This document shows positions 53,138 through 61,670 of a stretch of 64,000 nt of DNA, piece by piece. The notes below the pieces were generated by a model that was not told where the DNA came from, searched no databases, and worked only from the letters and a program-made list of their open reading frames with translations. The DNA comes from Pseudomonas sp. ICMP22404 (GTDB taxonomy: Bacteria > Pseudomonadota > Gammaproteobacteria > Pseudomonadales > Pseudomonadaceae). The translations under genes were made by a program, and so were the position numbers. How positions within the stretch are numbered: position 1 is the stretch's first letter; every line of letters begins with the position of its first letter. The DNA lies in assembly GCF_006227205.1 (NCBI RefSeq), contig NZ_VCNG01000021.1, positions 41,456 to 105,455 on the forward strand, read 5' to 3'.

Positions 53138-56100
53138 TTGTCCAACGTCACGCCGACCCTGTCCCCACGCGCACCGGATACCGTGCCCGGCTCGCCCCTG
53201 CGCGGGACATTGAAGGGCGCGCTGGCCACCCTGGTGCTGCTGTTGCTCGGATTGCTCTTCTGGCAGTTGCTCGATCAACTGCGCGTCACCCAGCAGCAAC
53301 AGCGCCAATACACCATCGACTACACCGCCGACCTGGCCGCGCAAGTCAGCCTGAATATGGCCCTGAACGCGCAAATCGCCCTCAACCTGCTACCGATCGT
53401 CGAACAACCGCAGACAGCCGACGAACAGCAGGTGCTGTTGCACAAGCTCCAGCAGTCACTGCCCCAACTGCGCAGCCTGGCATTGCTGAGCCCTTCCGGC
53501 ATGGTACTCAGCGACACCGACCCCGACAGCCACGATGCCGGCTACCTCAGCGAGCTGGTGCACCGCAGTCGTGACCAGGCGCACTACTTCAGTAACACCG
53601 ACGACGGCTCCGTGGTGCATCTCCTGTTGCACCAGTCCACAGGCAACACCCGCGGTTACTGGGCCCTGCGCCTGACCCCGAGTTTTTTCTCCACGCTCAT
53701 CAAACAGGTCGATACGGGTTTGCGCCCGCTATGGCTGGTGGAAAACCGCCTCAACCAGCAAATCGTCAGCCGTGACGAAAGCCTGCCGTCGATCAGCCCC
53801 TCGCACCTGTCGCCGGACGATCTGACCAATACCGTGCTCACCGTGCCCCTGAGCAGCAGCGACTGGCAATTACGGGGGTTGTTCGACCGTCGCCAGGTGC
53901 TTGAACAACTGCTGCCAGCCTTCATCGGCAAGTGTCTGCTGGGCCTGGCGTTTTCGATGCTGCCGTTGATCGCGCTGCTGAGCATGCGTCGGCGCCAGCG
54001 GCAACTGCACGAAGGTCGCCGGCGTTACCAGGACATTTTCGAAGGCACCGGCGTAGCCCTGTGTGTACTCGACCTCTCCAGTCTCAAGTCATTCTTTGCC
54101 CGCGCAGGCCTGCACAATGGCGATCAATTGCGGGCGTGGATGACCGTCGCGCACCAGCTCGAGCAACTGCAACAGGAAGTGCGCATTACCGAAGTCAACC
54201 AGATGGCGCTGCAGTTGCTCAACGTCGACTCCTGTGAACAGGCCTGGCAGTTGCTGGTGGGCAAGGGGCCGCAGGACAACAACCCCGTTGGCCCGCAACT
54301 GCTCGAAACGCTGCTTGACCAGCACAAGCAGTTGGAACTGGAGATCAAGCTCCAGGATGCCCACGGCCGTGACCAGCATCTCTGGCTGGTACTGCGCCTG
54401 CCGGAAAAACAGGACGACTACAACGCCGTTATCCTGAGCATCAACGACATCACCAGCCGCAAGCTGATCGAACTCTCGCTGCTCGAGCGCGAAGGCTTCT
54501 GGTCCGACGTGGTGCGTACCGTGCCGGATCATCTCTATGTGCAGGACGTCATCAGCCAGCGGATGATCTTCAGCAACCACCACCTGGGCCAGACCCTGGG
54601 GTACGACCGCAACGAACTGCACCAGATGGGCGAATACTTCTGGGAAATCCTGCTGCACAGCGACGACGCCGATCACTACCACACGCTGCGCCAGGAACAA
54701 CGGCGAGGCGGTTATGCGCACCTGTTGCAATGCCAGTTGCGCTTCCGCCATCGCGATGGCAAATGGCGACGCTTCGACATCCGTGAACAGGCCCTGGCCC
54801 GGGACCGGCACGATCAGGTGACGCGGATCATCGGTGTGGCGAAGGATGTCACCGAGCAGATCGAGGCCAGCGAGTCTCTGCGTGACAGCGAACAGCGCTA
54901 CCGAATGCTCGCCGAGAGCATCAGCGACGTGATCTTTTCCACCGACAGCAAGCTTTCACTCAACTACGTCAGCCCGTCGGTGCAAGCGGTACTGGGTTAC
55001 AACGCCGACTGGATCTTCCAGAACGGCTGGCAGTCGACCATCGCCAATCCGCAGCAACTGACCGGGATCTATACCCTGATGGACCGGGTCAGCAAGGCCC
55101 TCGACAAACCCGGGCAACTGGCCGAACTGCGCAACCAGATGCAAACCCAATTGTTCCTGTTCGACTGCCTGCGTGCCGACGGACGCAAGATCCCTATCGA
55201 ACTGCGGCTGGTACTGGTCTGGGATGATTCCGGCGGGTTCGAAGGAGTGCTCGGCGTCGGCCGCGACATCAGCCAGCAACGGCGCGCCGAAAAAGACCTG
55301 CGCATGGCCGCCACGGTATTCGAGCATTCGACCTCGGCGATTCTGATCACCGACCCGGCCGGTTACATTGTCCAGGCCAACGAAGCCTTCAGCCGGGTCA
55401 GTGGCTACGCAGTGTCCCAGGTGCTGGACCAGTTGCCGAACATGCTGACCGTGGACGAGCAGCAGGAAGCCCACTTGCGCTACGTGCTCAAGCAACTGCA
55501 ACAGCACAGCACCTGGGAAGGCGAGGTCTGGCTCAAGCGCCGCAACGGCGAACACTACCCGGCCTGGGTCGGCATCACGGCGGTGCTGGATGATGAAGGC
55601 GACCTGGCCAGCTACGTGTGCTTTTTCAGCGACATCAGCGAGCGCAAGGCCAGCGAGCAGCGCATCCATCGCCTGGCCTATTACGACGCCCTCACCCACC
55701 TGCCCAACCGCACGCTGTTCCAGGATCGCCTGCACACCGCGCTGCAATCGGCCGAGCGGCAGAAGAACTGGGTCGTGCTGATGTTCCTCGACCTTGACCG
55801 GTTCAAACCGATCAACGACTCCCTGGGCCATGCCGCCGGCGACCGGATGCTCAAGGACATGGCCACACGGCTGCTCGGCTGCGTCACCGACGACGACACC
55901 GTGGCGCGCATGGGCGGCGACGAGTTCACCCTGCTGCTGGAGCCGCGCTCCAGCCGGGAACTGGCGCTGAACCGGGCCATTACCGTGGCCGAGCAGATCC
56001 TCGCCAGTCTGGTCCGGCCATTCGTGCTCGAAGGCCGGGAGTTCTTCGTCACCGCCAGTATCGGCATCGCCTTGAGTCCCCAGGACGGCAACGAACTGAG

Positions 56101-56986
56101 CCAACTGATGAAAAACGCCGACACGGCGATGTATCACGCCAAGGAGCGTGGCAAGAACAACTTCCAGTTCTATCAGGCCGACATGAACGCCAGCGCCCTG
56201 GAGCGACTGGAACTGGAAAGCGACCTGCGTCACGCCCTCGAGCAGAACGAGTTCGTGCTGTATTACCAACCGCAGTTCAGCGGCGATGGCAAACGTTTGA
56301 CCGGTGCCGAGGCCTTGCTGCGCTGGCGTCATCCGCGGCGTGGGCTGGTGCCGCCGGGGGACTTCATCCCGGTGCTCGAAGAACTGGGCCTGGTGGTGGA
56401 CGTCGGCGACTGGGTCATCGACGAAGCCTGCCGGCAGCTCAAGACCTGGCACCAGGCCAAGGTCCGGGTGCCGAAAGTCTCGGTCAATATCTCGGCCCGG
56501 CAGTTCTCCGATGGCCAGTTGGGTACGCGAATCGCCAATATCCTGCGCAGCACCGGCCTGTCACCGGCCTGCCTGGAGCTGGAGTTGACGGAAAGTATCC
56601 TGATGCGCGAAGTCAGCGAGGCGATGCAGATCCTGGCCGGGTTGAAAAACCTGGGCCTGAGCATCGCCGTGGATGACTTCGGCACCGGCTATTCGTCGCT
56701 CAACTACCTCAAGCAATTCCCCATCGACGTGCTGAAGATCGACCGCACCTTCGTCGACGGCCTGCCGTCCGGCGAACAGGACGCGCAGATCGCCCGGGCG
56801 ATCATCGCCATGGCCCACAGCCTCAACCTGGCCGTGATCGCCGAAGGCGTCGAGACCCACGAACAACTCGACTTCCTGCGTGAACACGGCTGCGACGAAG
56901 TCCAGGGCTACCTGTTCGGTCGCCCGATGCCCGCCCACCGGTTCGAAGCGCAGTTCAGCAATGATGCGCTGTTCATGCTCGATTGA
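53138..56986 (+). CDS. morA: PAS-GGDEF-EAL membrane regulator MorA
   Basis: MorA is a c-di-GMP regulator of motility and biofilm. The protein has an N-terminal membrane helix (about residues 30-50), a periplasmic sensor, a second helix near residue 275, three to four PAS domains, a GGDEF domain with intact RMGGDEFTLLL and an EAL domain with intact AEALLRW, DDFGTGYSS and EGVET motifs. The RxxD inhibitory site before GGDEF is replaced by TDDD. I choose TTG 53138 with AGGA upstream (1282 residues) because a TATAGT -10 at 53094-53099 would place transcription start after the alternative GTG at 53102. Its place between ettA and glyA matches PAO1 morA. Confidence 0.9.
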   Translation: MSNVTPTLSPRAPDTVPGSPLRGTLKGALATLVLLLLGLLFWQLLDQLRVTQQQQRQYTIDYTADLAAQVSLNMALNAQIALNLLPIVEQPQTADEQQVLLHKLQQSLPQLRSLALLSPSGMVLSDTDPDSHDAGYLSELVHRSRDQAHYFSNTDDGSVVHLLLHQSTGNTRGYWALRLTPSFFSTLIKQVDTGLRPLWLVENRLNQQIVSRDESLPSISPSHLSPDDLTNTVLTVPLSSSDWQLRGLFDRRQVLEQLLPAFIGKCLLGLAFSMLPLIALLSMRRRQRQLHEGRRRYQDIFEGTGVALCVLDLSSLKSFFARAGLHNGDQLRAWMTVAHQLEQLQQEVRITEVNQMALQLLNVDSCEQAWQLLVGKGPQDNNPVGPQLLETLLDQHKQLELEIKLQDAHGRDQHLWLVLRLPEKQDDYNAVILSINDITSRKLIELSLLEREGFWSDVVRTVPDHLYVQDVISQRMIFSNHHLGQTLGYDRNELHQMGEYFWEILLHSDDADHYHTLRQEQRRGGYAHLLQCQLRFRHRDGKWRRFDIREQALARDRHDQVTRIIGVAKDVTEQIEASESLRDSEQRYRMLAESISDVIFSTDSKLSLNYVSPSVQAVLGYNADWIFQNGWQSTIANPQQLTGIYTLMDRVSKALDKPGQLAELRNQMQTQLFLFDCLRADGRKIPIELRLVLVWDDSGGFEGVLGVGRDISQQRRAEKDLRMAATVFEHSTSAILITDPAGYIVQANEAFSRVSGYAVSQVLDQLPNMLTVDEQQEAHLRYVLKQLQQHSTWEGEVWLKRRNGEHYPAWVGITAVLDDEGDLASYVCFFSDISERKASEQRIHRLAYYDALTHLPNRTLFQDRLHTALQSAERQKNWVVLMFLDLDRFKPINDSLGHAAGDRMLKDMATRLLGCVTDDDTVARMGGDEFTLLLEPRSSRELALNRAITVAEQILASLVRPFVLEGREFFVTASIGIALSPQDGNELSQLMKNADTAMYHAKERGKNNFQFYQADMNASALERLELESDLRHALEQNEFVLYYQPQFSGDGKRLTGAEALLRWRHPRRGLVPPGDFIPVLEELGLVVDVGDWVIDEACRQLKTWHQAKVRVPKVSVNISARQFSDGQLGTRIANILRSTGLSPACLELELTESILMREVSEAMQILAGLKNLGLSIAVDDFGTGYSSLNYLKQFPIDVLKIDRTFVDGLPSGEQDAQIARAIIAMAHSLNLAVIAEGVETHEQLDFLREHGCDEVQGYLFGRPMPAHRFEAQFSNDALFMLD

Positions 56987-57007
56987 GGCCCTATGGCGCC
57001 TGGGCGG

Positions 57008-57083
57008 GCCTCATCGCGAGCAGACTCGCTCCCACGGGGAAACGCTTTGCAATGTGGGAGCGAGCCTGCTCGCGATGAGGCCG
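57008..57083. repeat. Inverted REP pair between morA and glyA
   Basis: Two REP cores are arranged with the CTCCCAC ends facing inward (CAGACTCGCTCCCACG then TGTGGGAGCGAGCCTGCTCG), the opposite of the common REPIN orientation. Confidence 0.85.
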
Positions 57084-57195
57084 CCGGTTCTGGGTGAATC
57101 CCATTCGTCCGCGACATGATGTCCTTTCATATGCCTTCCAAAACCGGTTGGGGTAGAATGCCTCCCTTTTCTGCCCCCGATCCTTGAGGACCGCC

Positions 57196-58449
57196 ATGTT
57201 CAGCCGTGATTTGACTATTGCCAAGTACGACGCCGATCTCTTTGCCGCCATGGAGCAAGAAGCTCAGCGCCAGGAAGAGCACATTGAGCTGATCGCTTCG
57301 GAAAACTACACCAGCCCTGCGGTGATGGAAGCTCAAGGCTCGGTACTGACCAACAAGTACGCCGAAGGCTACCCGGGCAAGCGCTACTACGGTGGTTGCG
57401 AATACGTCGACGTGGTCGAGCAACTGGCCATCGACCGCGCCAAGGAACTGTTCGGCGCCGATTACGCCAACGTCCAGCCCCACGCCGGTTCCCAGGCCAA
57501 CGCCGCCGTCTACCTGGCGCTGCTGTCAGCTGGCGATACCATCCTGGGCATGAGCCTGGCCCACGGCGGTCACTTGACCCACGGTGCCAGCGTTTCTTCC
57601 TCCGGCAAGCTGTACAACGCCATCCAGTACGGCATCGACGGCAATGGCCTGATCGACTACGACGAAGTCGAGCGCCTGGCCCTCGAGCACAAGCCTAAAA
57701 TGATCGTGGCCGGTTTCTCCGCCTACTCCCAGGTCCTCGATTTCCCACGTTTCCGCGCCATCGCCGACAAGGTCGGTGCCTACCTGTTCGTGGACATGGC
57801 CCACGTCGCCGGTCTGGTCGCCGCTGGCGTCTACCCGAACCCAGTGCCATTCGCCGACGTGGTCACCACCACTACGCACAAGACCCTGCGCGGTCCACGT
57901 GGCGGTCTGATCCTGGCCCGCGCCAACGCCGACATCGAGAAGAAGCTGAACTCCGCCGTATTCCCGGGCGCCCAAGGTGGCCCGCTGGAGCACGTCATCG
58001 CCGCCAAGGCGATCTGCTTCAAGGAAGCCCTGCAACCTGAGTTCAAGGCTTACCAGCAGCAGGTCGTGAAAAACGCCAAGGCCATGGCCGGCGTATTCAT
58101 CGAGCGCGGCTTCGACGTGGTGTCCGGCGGTACCGAGAACCACCTGTTCCTGCTGTCGCTGATCAAGCAGGACATCTCTGGCAAAGACGCCGACGCCGCA
58201 CTGGGCAAGGCGTTCATCACCGTGAACAAGAACTCGGTGCCAAACGACCCACGTTCCCCGTTCGTCACCTCCGGTCTGCGCTTCGGCACCCCGGCCGTGA
58301 CCACTCGTGGTTTTAAGGAAGCCGAGTGCAAGGAACTGGCCGGCTGGATCTGCGACATCCTGGCTGACCTGAACAACGAAGCGGTCATCGACGCCGTTCG
58401 TGAGAAGGTCAAGGCGATCTGCAAGAAGCTGCCGGTGTACGGCGCTTGA
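57196..58449 (+). CDS. glyA: Serine hydroxymethyltransferase
   Basis: GlyA interconverts serine and glycine with tetrahydrofolate. The 417-residue PLP enzyme has IELIASENYTSPAVMEAQGS, NVQPHAGSQAN and the PLP lysine in VVTTTTHKTLRGPRGG near residue 229. The start at 57196 follows TTGAGGA; TAGAAT at 57154-57159 is a likely -10 element. Pseudomonas commonly has more than one glyA; this is the copy next to morA. It has its own terminator. Confidence 0.96.
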   Translation: MFSRDLTIAKYDADLFAAMEQEAQRQEEHIELIASENYTSPAVMEAQGSVLTNKYAEGYPGKRYYGGCEYVDVVEQLAIDRAKELFGADYANVQPHAGSQANAAVYLALLSAGDTILGMSLAHGGHLTHGASVSSSGKLYNAIQYGIDGNGLIDYDEVERLALEHKPKMIVAGFSAYSQVLDFPRFRAIADKVGAYLFVDMAHVAGLVAAGVYPNPVPFADVVTTTTHKTLRGPRGGLILARANADIEKKLNSAVFPGAQGGPLEHVIAAKAICFKEALQPEFKAYQQQVVKNAKAMAGVFIERGFDVVSGGTENHLFLLSLIKQDISGKDADAALGKAFITVNKNSVPNDPRSPFVTSGLRFGTPAVTTRGFKEAECKELAGWICDILADLNNEAVIDAVREKVKAICKKLPVYGA

Positions 58450-58467
58450 TATAACGCCAGGCGTTAC

Positions 58468-58504
58468 AAAAAAGCCCACATCGAAGGATGTGGGCTTTTT
58501 ATTT
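58468..58504 (+). terminator. glyA intrinsic terminator
   Basis: A 13-14 base-pair stem of A-run plus GCCCACATC paired with GATGTGGGC plus T-run, 20 bases after the stop. Confidence 0.93.
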
Positions 58505-58675
58505 ATATCCCCCAAAATAAACCCGCCTGACAAATCAATAACTCCAGTCCACCTCCTTTTCTTCACATCTCAACCCTTGAAACACACCCCTCCACACAAA
58601 CAGCCGAGAAACCCATAACATCGAATCTCATCATTCACGACCACTTAGGTCGTCCATATAGGATGTGATCATTAC

Positions 58676-59200
58676 ATGGACAGTAAACTATCTTTCTCCG
58701 CAACACTCAGCCTGCCCGACATGAATATCCACTTGCTTGAAACGCTGCATGGGAAACCGGCACTGGCGACTCTTACTTCATTCAGCGGTGGTTTTTTCAG
58801 CGGCAGACCACAAACCGTCGACCACTCAAACCTGCTGGGCATGCACGCCAAAGCCGAGGGAGGCGTTATCCAGCCGCTGATGTTGCACTTTCGTCATACG
58901 GCCGGCGGCTATACCCTGTCCATCAAAAACACAGGGGAGCACCACAACAAATTCATTGGCAAAAGTTGGTTCGACGCAATAGGCGTAAAAGACTCGGGCA
59001 AACCAACCAGTTTTAAACTTGTCGACCAGAAAAACCGAGTCATCACACTGGAAAACATAAAAGCCAAACACTCTCCCCTGTCGCTCATGACGGAAAACAA
59101 AAAATATATAGGCGGATTAAGAATGCGCGGGTCGCCTTATCGTTATCTGGCGGAAACCGAGGCACATTCAAAGTTGACATTCGTCCTCAGCATCATTTGA
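58676..59200 (+). CDS. Hypothetical protein, all-beta, AT-richer accessory gene (174 aa)
   Basis: I do not recognise a family. This 174-residue protein lacks a signal peptide and membrane helices. From about residue 70 it consists of short strands with recurring patterns (YTLSIKNTGEHHNKFIG, RVITLENIKAKHSPLSL, KYIGGLRMRGSPYRYLA), compatible with a beta-trefoil or fascin-like fold; that is inference. Codon use is AT-richer than its neighbours (many AAA, ATA, TTT), and the 170 bases upstream are also AT-rich, suggesting transfer. AGGATGTGATCATTAC precedes the ATG. The gene sits between glyA and the symporter module, where PAO1 has little. Confidence 0.7.
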   Translation: MDSKLSFSATLSLPDMNIHLLETLHGKPALATLTSFSGGFFSGRPQTVDHSNLLGMHAKAEGGVIQPLMLHFRHTAGGYTLSIKNTGEHHNKFIGKSWFDAIGVKDSGKPTSFKLVDQKNRVITLENIKAKHSPLSLMTENKKYIGGLRMRGSPYRYLAETEAHSKLTFVLSII

Positions 59201-59235
59201 GTCGGGATCACCACGCCACTTCAATGAGACCCACA

Positions 59236-59328
59236 CTGTGGGAGCAGAGCATGCTCCCGATAGCGGCGGCCCCGCCCAATCGGCTTTGAACTGACTTGCC
59301 TCCATCACGAGCATGCTTTGCTCCCATG
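59236..59328. repeat. Diverged REPIN upstream of the symporter gene
   Basis: An inverted pair has ends CTGTGGGAGCAGAGCATGCT and GCATGCTTTGCTCCCATGG, with internal changes relative to other copies. Confidence 0.78.
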
Positions 59329-59407
59329 GGCCTGGTTTGACTGACGAAAATCTGTGCCTCAGTTTTTTTGCGGAACAAAAAGGCTCAGGCACAAGGGTTT
59401 TCGCCCA

Positions 59408-59428
59408 ACTGGTAAGACCGGTAAGGCC
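59408..59428 (+). promoter_or_regulatory. Upstream FCD-GntR-type operator (tandem GGTAAGRCC)
   Basis: ACTGGTAAGACCGGT is a near palindrome of the form GGT-n3-ACC, immediately repeated as GGTAAGGCC. The known FadR-subfamily operator core is TGGT-n3-ACCA. It is about 19 bases upstream of the -35 element. Confidence 0.6.
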
Positions 59429-59446
59429 TAAATGCGAAAATTCACC

Positions 59447-59476
59447 TTGCCTCAACCCCAAACCCGCGCCTAGACT
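59447..59476 (+). promoter_or_regulatory. Putative sigma-70 promoter of the symporter operon
   Basis: TTGCCT (59447-59452) and TAGACT (59471-59476) are separated by 18 bases. The promoter is flanked on both sides by GGTAAGACC operator-like sites. Confidence 0.5.
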
Positions 59477-59493
59477 GCGCCTGCACTGGACAA

Positions 59494-59508
59494 ACCGGTA
59501 AGACCACA
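59494..59508 (+). promoter_or_regulatory. Downstream FCD-GntR-type operator
   Basis: ACCGGTAAGACCACA shares the GGTAAGACC core with the upstream site. It lies about 11 bases after the predicted transcription start, a position suited to repression by looping or roadblock. Confidence 0.6.
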
Positions 59509-59573
59509 ATAATGAAGTCCGACGCCTGCCCTCCGTGCCGGCGAATAAGGACACCGAACCAGGAATCCCTCCC

Positions 59574-60887
59574 ATGCTCAAATGGTGCTCGCGTTCGATC
59601 TTCCTTCAAGTTGTCCTCGGATTGGTGCTTGGCATCGTCTGCGGGCTGACCCTTCCCGAATATTCCGCACAGCTCAAACCCCTCGGCGACGGCTTTATCA
59701 AGCTGATCAAAATGCTCATCGGCCTGATCGTATTCTGCGTGGTGGTCAGTGGTATTTCCGGCGCAGGCGATCTCAAGAAGGTCGGGCGCATCGGCCTCAA
59801 GTCAGTCATCTATTTTGAAGTGCTGACCACCATCGCCCTGGTGATTGGCCTGGTAATGGCCTTCAGCACCGGCATTGGCAGTGGCGCGAACATCCACCTG
59901 GAGCAGTTTTCCAGCGCGGACGTGGGTGACATCGCCCAACGTGGCCAGCACCTGGTGACCACCACCCAGTTCCTGATGAACCTGATCCCGACCTCGGTGC
60001 TCGGTGCCTTCGCGGATAACAACATCCTGCAAGTGCTGTTGTTCTCGGTACTGTTCGGCAGTGCGCTGAACCTGGTGGGCGACGCCGCCTCCGGCATCTC
60101 CCGGTTGATCAACGAACTCAGCCACGTGATCTTCCGCATCATGGGCATGATCGTGCGCCTGGCCCCCATCGGCGTCTTCGGCGCCATTGCCTTCACTACC
60201 AGCAAGTATGGGCTGGACTCGCTGCAACACCTGGGCAGCCTCGTCGGCCTGTTCTACCTGACCTGCGTCGCCTTCGTCGCTCTGGTCCTGGGCCTGGTGA
60301 TGCGGTCGTCGGGCCTGCCAATGCTGCCGTTCCTCAAATACCTGCGCGAGGAACTGCTCATCGTGCTCGGCACTGCTTCTTCCGACGCCGTGCTGCCACA
60401 AGTCATGCGCAAGCTCGAACACCTCGGGATCGGCAGTTCCACCGTGGGGCTGGTCATCCCGACCGGTTACTCGTTCAACCTGGACGGCTTCTCGATCTAC
60501 CTGACCCTGGCCATCGTCTTCATCGCCAACGCCACCGGTACGCCCCTGGCCCTGACCGACCTGCTGACCATCCTGCTGGTGTCGCTGATCACGTCCAAGG
60601 GTGCCCATGGGATTCCCGGCTCGGCATTGGTGATCCTCGCCGCCACGCTGACAGCGATCCCGGCTATTCCGGTGGTCGGCCTGGTGCTGGTGCTGGCGGT
60701 CGACTGGTTCATGGGCATCGGTCGCGCCCTGACCAACCTGATCGGCAACTGCGTGGCCACCGTGGCAATCGCCCGTTGGGAAAAAGACATCGATGTCCCG
60801 CGTGCGCGCAAGGTACTGTCCGGCCAGCAGGGCTATGCCTTCCAACCGAGAAAGCCGGTGGGCAGTGCCCATCAGCAGCAATTTTGA
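59574..60887 (+). CDS. Dicarboxylate/amino acid:cation symporter (DctA-like)
   Basis: This 437-residue inner-membrane transporter of the DAACS (DctA/GltP) family has about eight helices plus re-entrant hairpins. HP1 is visible as GTASSDAVLPQVMRKLEHLG and TM7 as PTGYSFNLDGFSIYLTLA; HP2 as LVSLITSKGAHGIPGSALVI. The DctA signature usually reads SFNLDGTxIY; Phe here replaces the Thr next to the sodium/substrate site, so substrate range may differ. The ATG at 59574 has AGGA upstream. It is followed by an FCD-type regulator gene in the same direction. Confidence 0.9.
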   Translation: MLKWCSRSIFLQVVLGLVLGIVCGLTLPEYSAQLKPLGDGFIKLIKMLIGLIVFCVVVSGISGAGDLKKVGRIGLKSVIYFEVLTTIALVIGLVMAFSTGIGSGANIHLEQFSSADVGDIAQRGQHLVTTTQFLMNLIPTSVLGAFADNNILQVLLFSVLFGSALNLVGDAASGISRLINELSHVIFRIMGMIVRLAPIGVFGAIAFTTSKYGLDSLQHLGSLVGLFYLTCVAFVALVLGLVMRSSGLPMLPFLKYLREELLIVLGTASSDAVLPQVMRKLEHLGIGSSTVGLVIPTGYSFNLDGFSIYLTLAIVFIANATGTPLALTDLLTILLVSLITSKGAHGIPGSALVILAATLTAIPAIPVVGLVLVLAVDWFMGIGRALTNLIGNCVATVAIARWEKDIDVPRARKVLSGQQGYAFQPRKPVGSAHQQQF

Positions 60888-60946
60888 AAGCGCGCGATGC
60901 CCGCCTGCGGGCCGGCATCGCCTGATTGATCTTTGAGGAGCCCCAT

Positions 60947-61648
60947 GTGATCAGTTCATCAACCGTCGTCAATTCCGTGGTGGAAAAACTACGCGCGGCC
61001 CTGGCCCGGGGCCAATGGCGCTCGGGCGACATGCTGCCGGGCCAGCGGGAGTTGGCCGAACAGTTGGGCATCAGCCGACCAAGCCTGCGCGAAGCGGTCA
61101 TCGTGCTGGAAACCCTCGGGCTTGTGCGCTCGATGCCCGGCAAAGGCGTGGTGGTGCTGGAGGCCAACGCCAGCGATCCCCATGAAGGCAGCGCGGTAGC
61201 CGGTGCGAGCCTGGAGGACGTGCTGCAACTGCGCTACACCCTGGAGCCCTTCATCGTTGGCCTGGTAGCCCAGTCCATCAGCAGTAAGGAAGTCGGACAA
61301 TTGCGCCTGACCCTCATGGACATGCGCGAAGCCCTGGAAGCCAATGACAACGATGCCTGCGCCAGCGCCTACATCGCGTTCCATGAGGAACTGTTTGCCC
61401 TGACCTCCAACCCGATCTTTCACAGTGTGGTACAGCAGACCAGCAACGCCCTCAAGCAAAGTGCCGATGTGTTGCGCAATTCGCCCGAGCATCTGGCCGA
61501 ACGGCTGGAAGAGAACGAAGCCGTGGTACGCGCCATTCGTGGCAAGAACAGCGCCCAGGCCAGTGCAGAAATGCGCCGGCATATCCTCAGGGAAGGCCAG
61601 CGCATGGGCATTGAACTGAATATCCCGGACGACAACCTCGCTACCTGA
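60947..61648 (+). CDS. FadR/FCD-type GntR regulator, likely controller of the symporter
   Basis: This 233-residue regulator has an N-terminal winged helix (RSGDMLPGQRELAEQLGISR, LREAVIVLETLGLVRSMPGK) and a C-terminal FCD helical domain with candidate metal/ligand His residues in YIAFHEELF and MRRHIL. The GTG at 60947 is favoured by GAGGAG six bases upstream; the overlapping ATG at 60945 is followed at once by TGA. It starts 59 bases after the symporter gene. The two GGTAAGACC sites upstream of the operon are its probable operators; ligand unknown. Confidence 0.88.
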   Translation: MISSSTVVNSVVEKLRAALARGQWRSGDMLPGQRELAEQLGISRPSLREAVIVLETLGLVRSMPGKGVVVLEANASDPHEGSAVAGASLEDVLQLRYTLEPFIVGLVAQSISSKEVGQLRLTLMDMREALEANDNDACASAYIAFHEELFALTSNPIFHSVVQQTSNALKQSADVLRNSPEHLAERLEENEAVVRAIRGKNSAQASAEMRRHILREGQRMGIELNIPDDNLAT

Positions 61649-61670
61649 GCCACGCCTTGCGGAGACCGTC

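Noticed and set aside
54956..56452. A 498-codon open frame antisense to morA
   Set aside because: It overlaps intact PAS, GGDEF and EAL coding sequence on the other strand and shows no domain.
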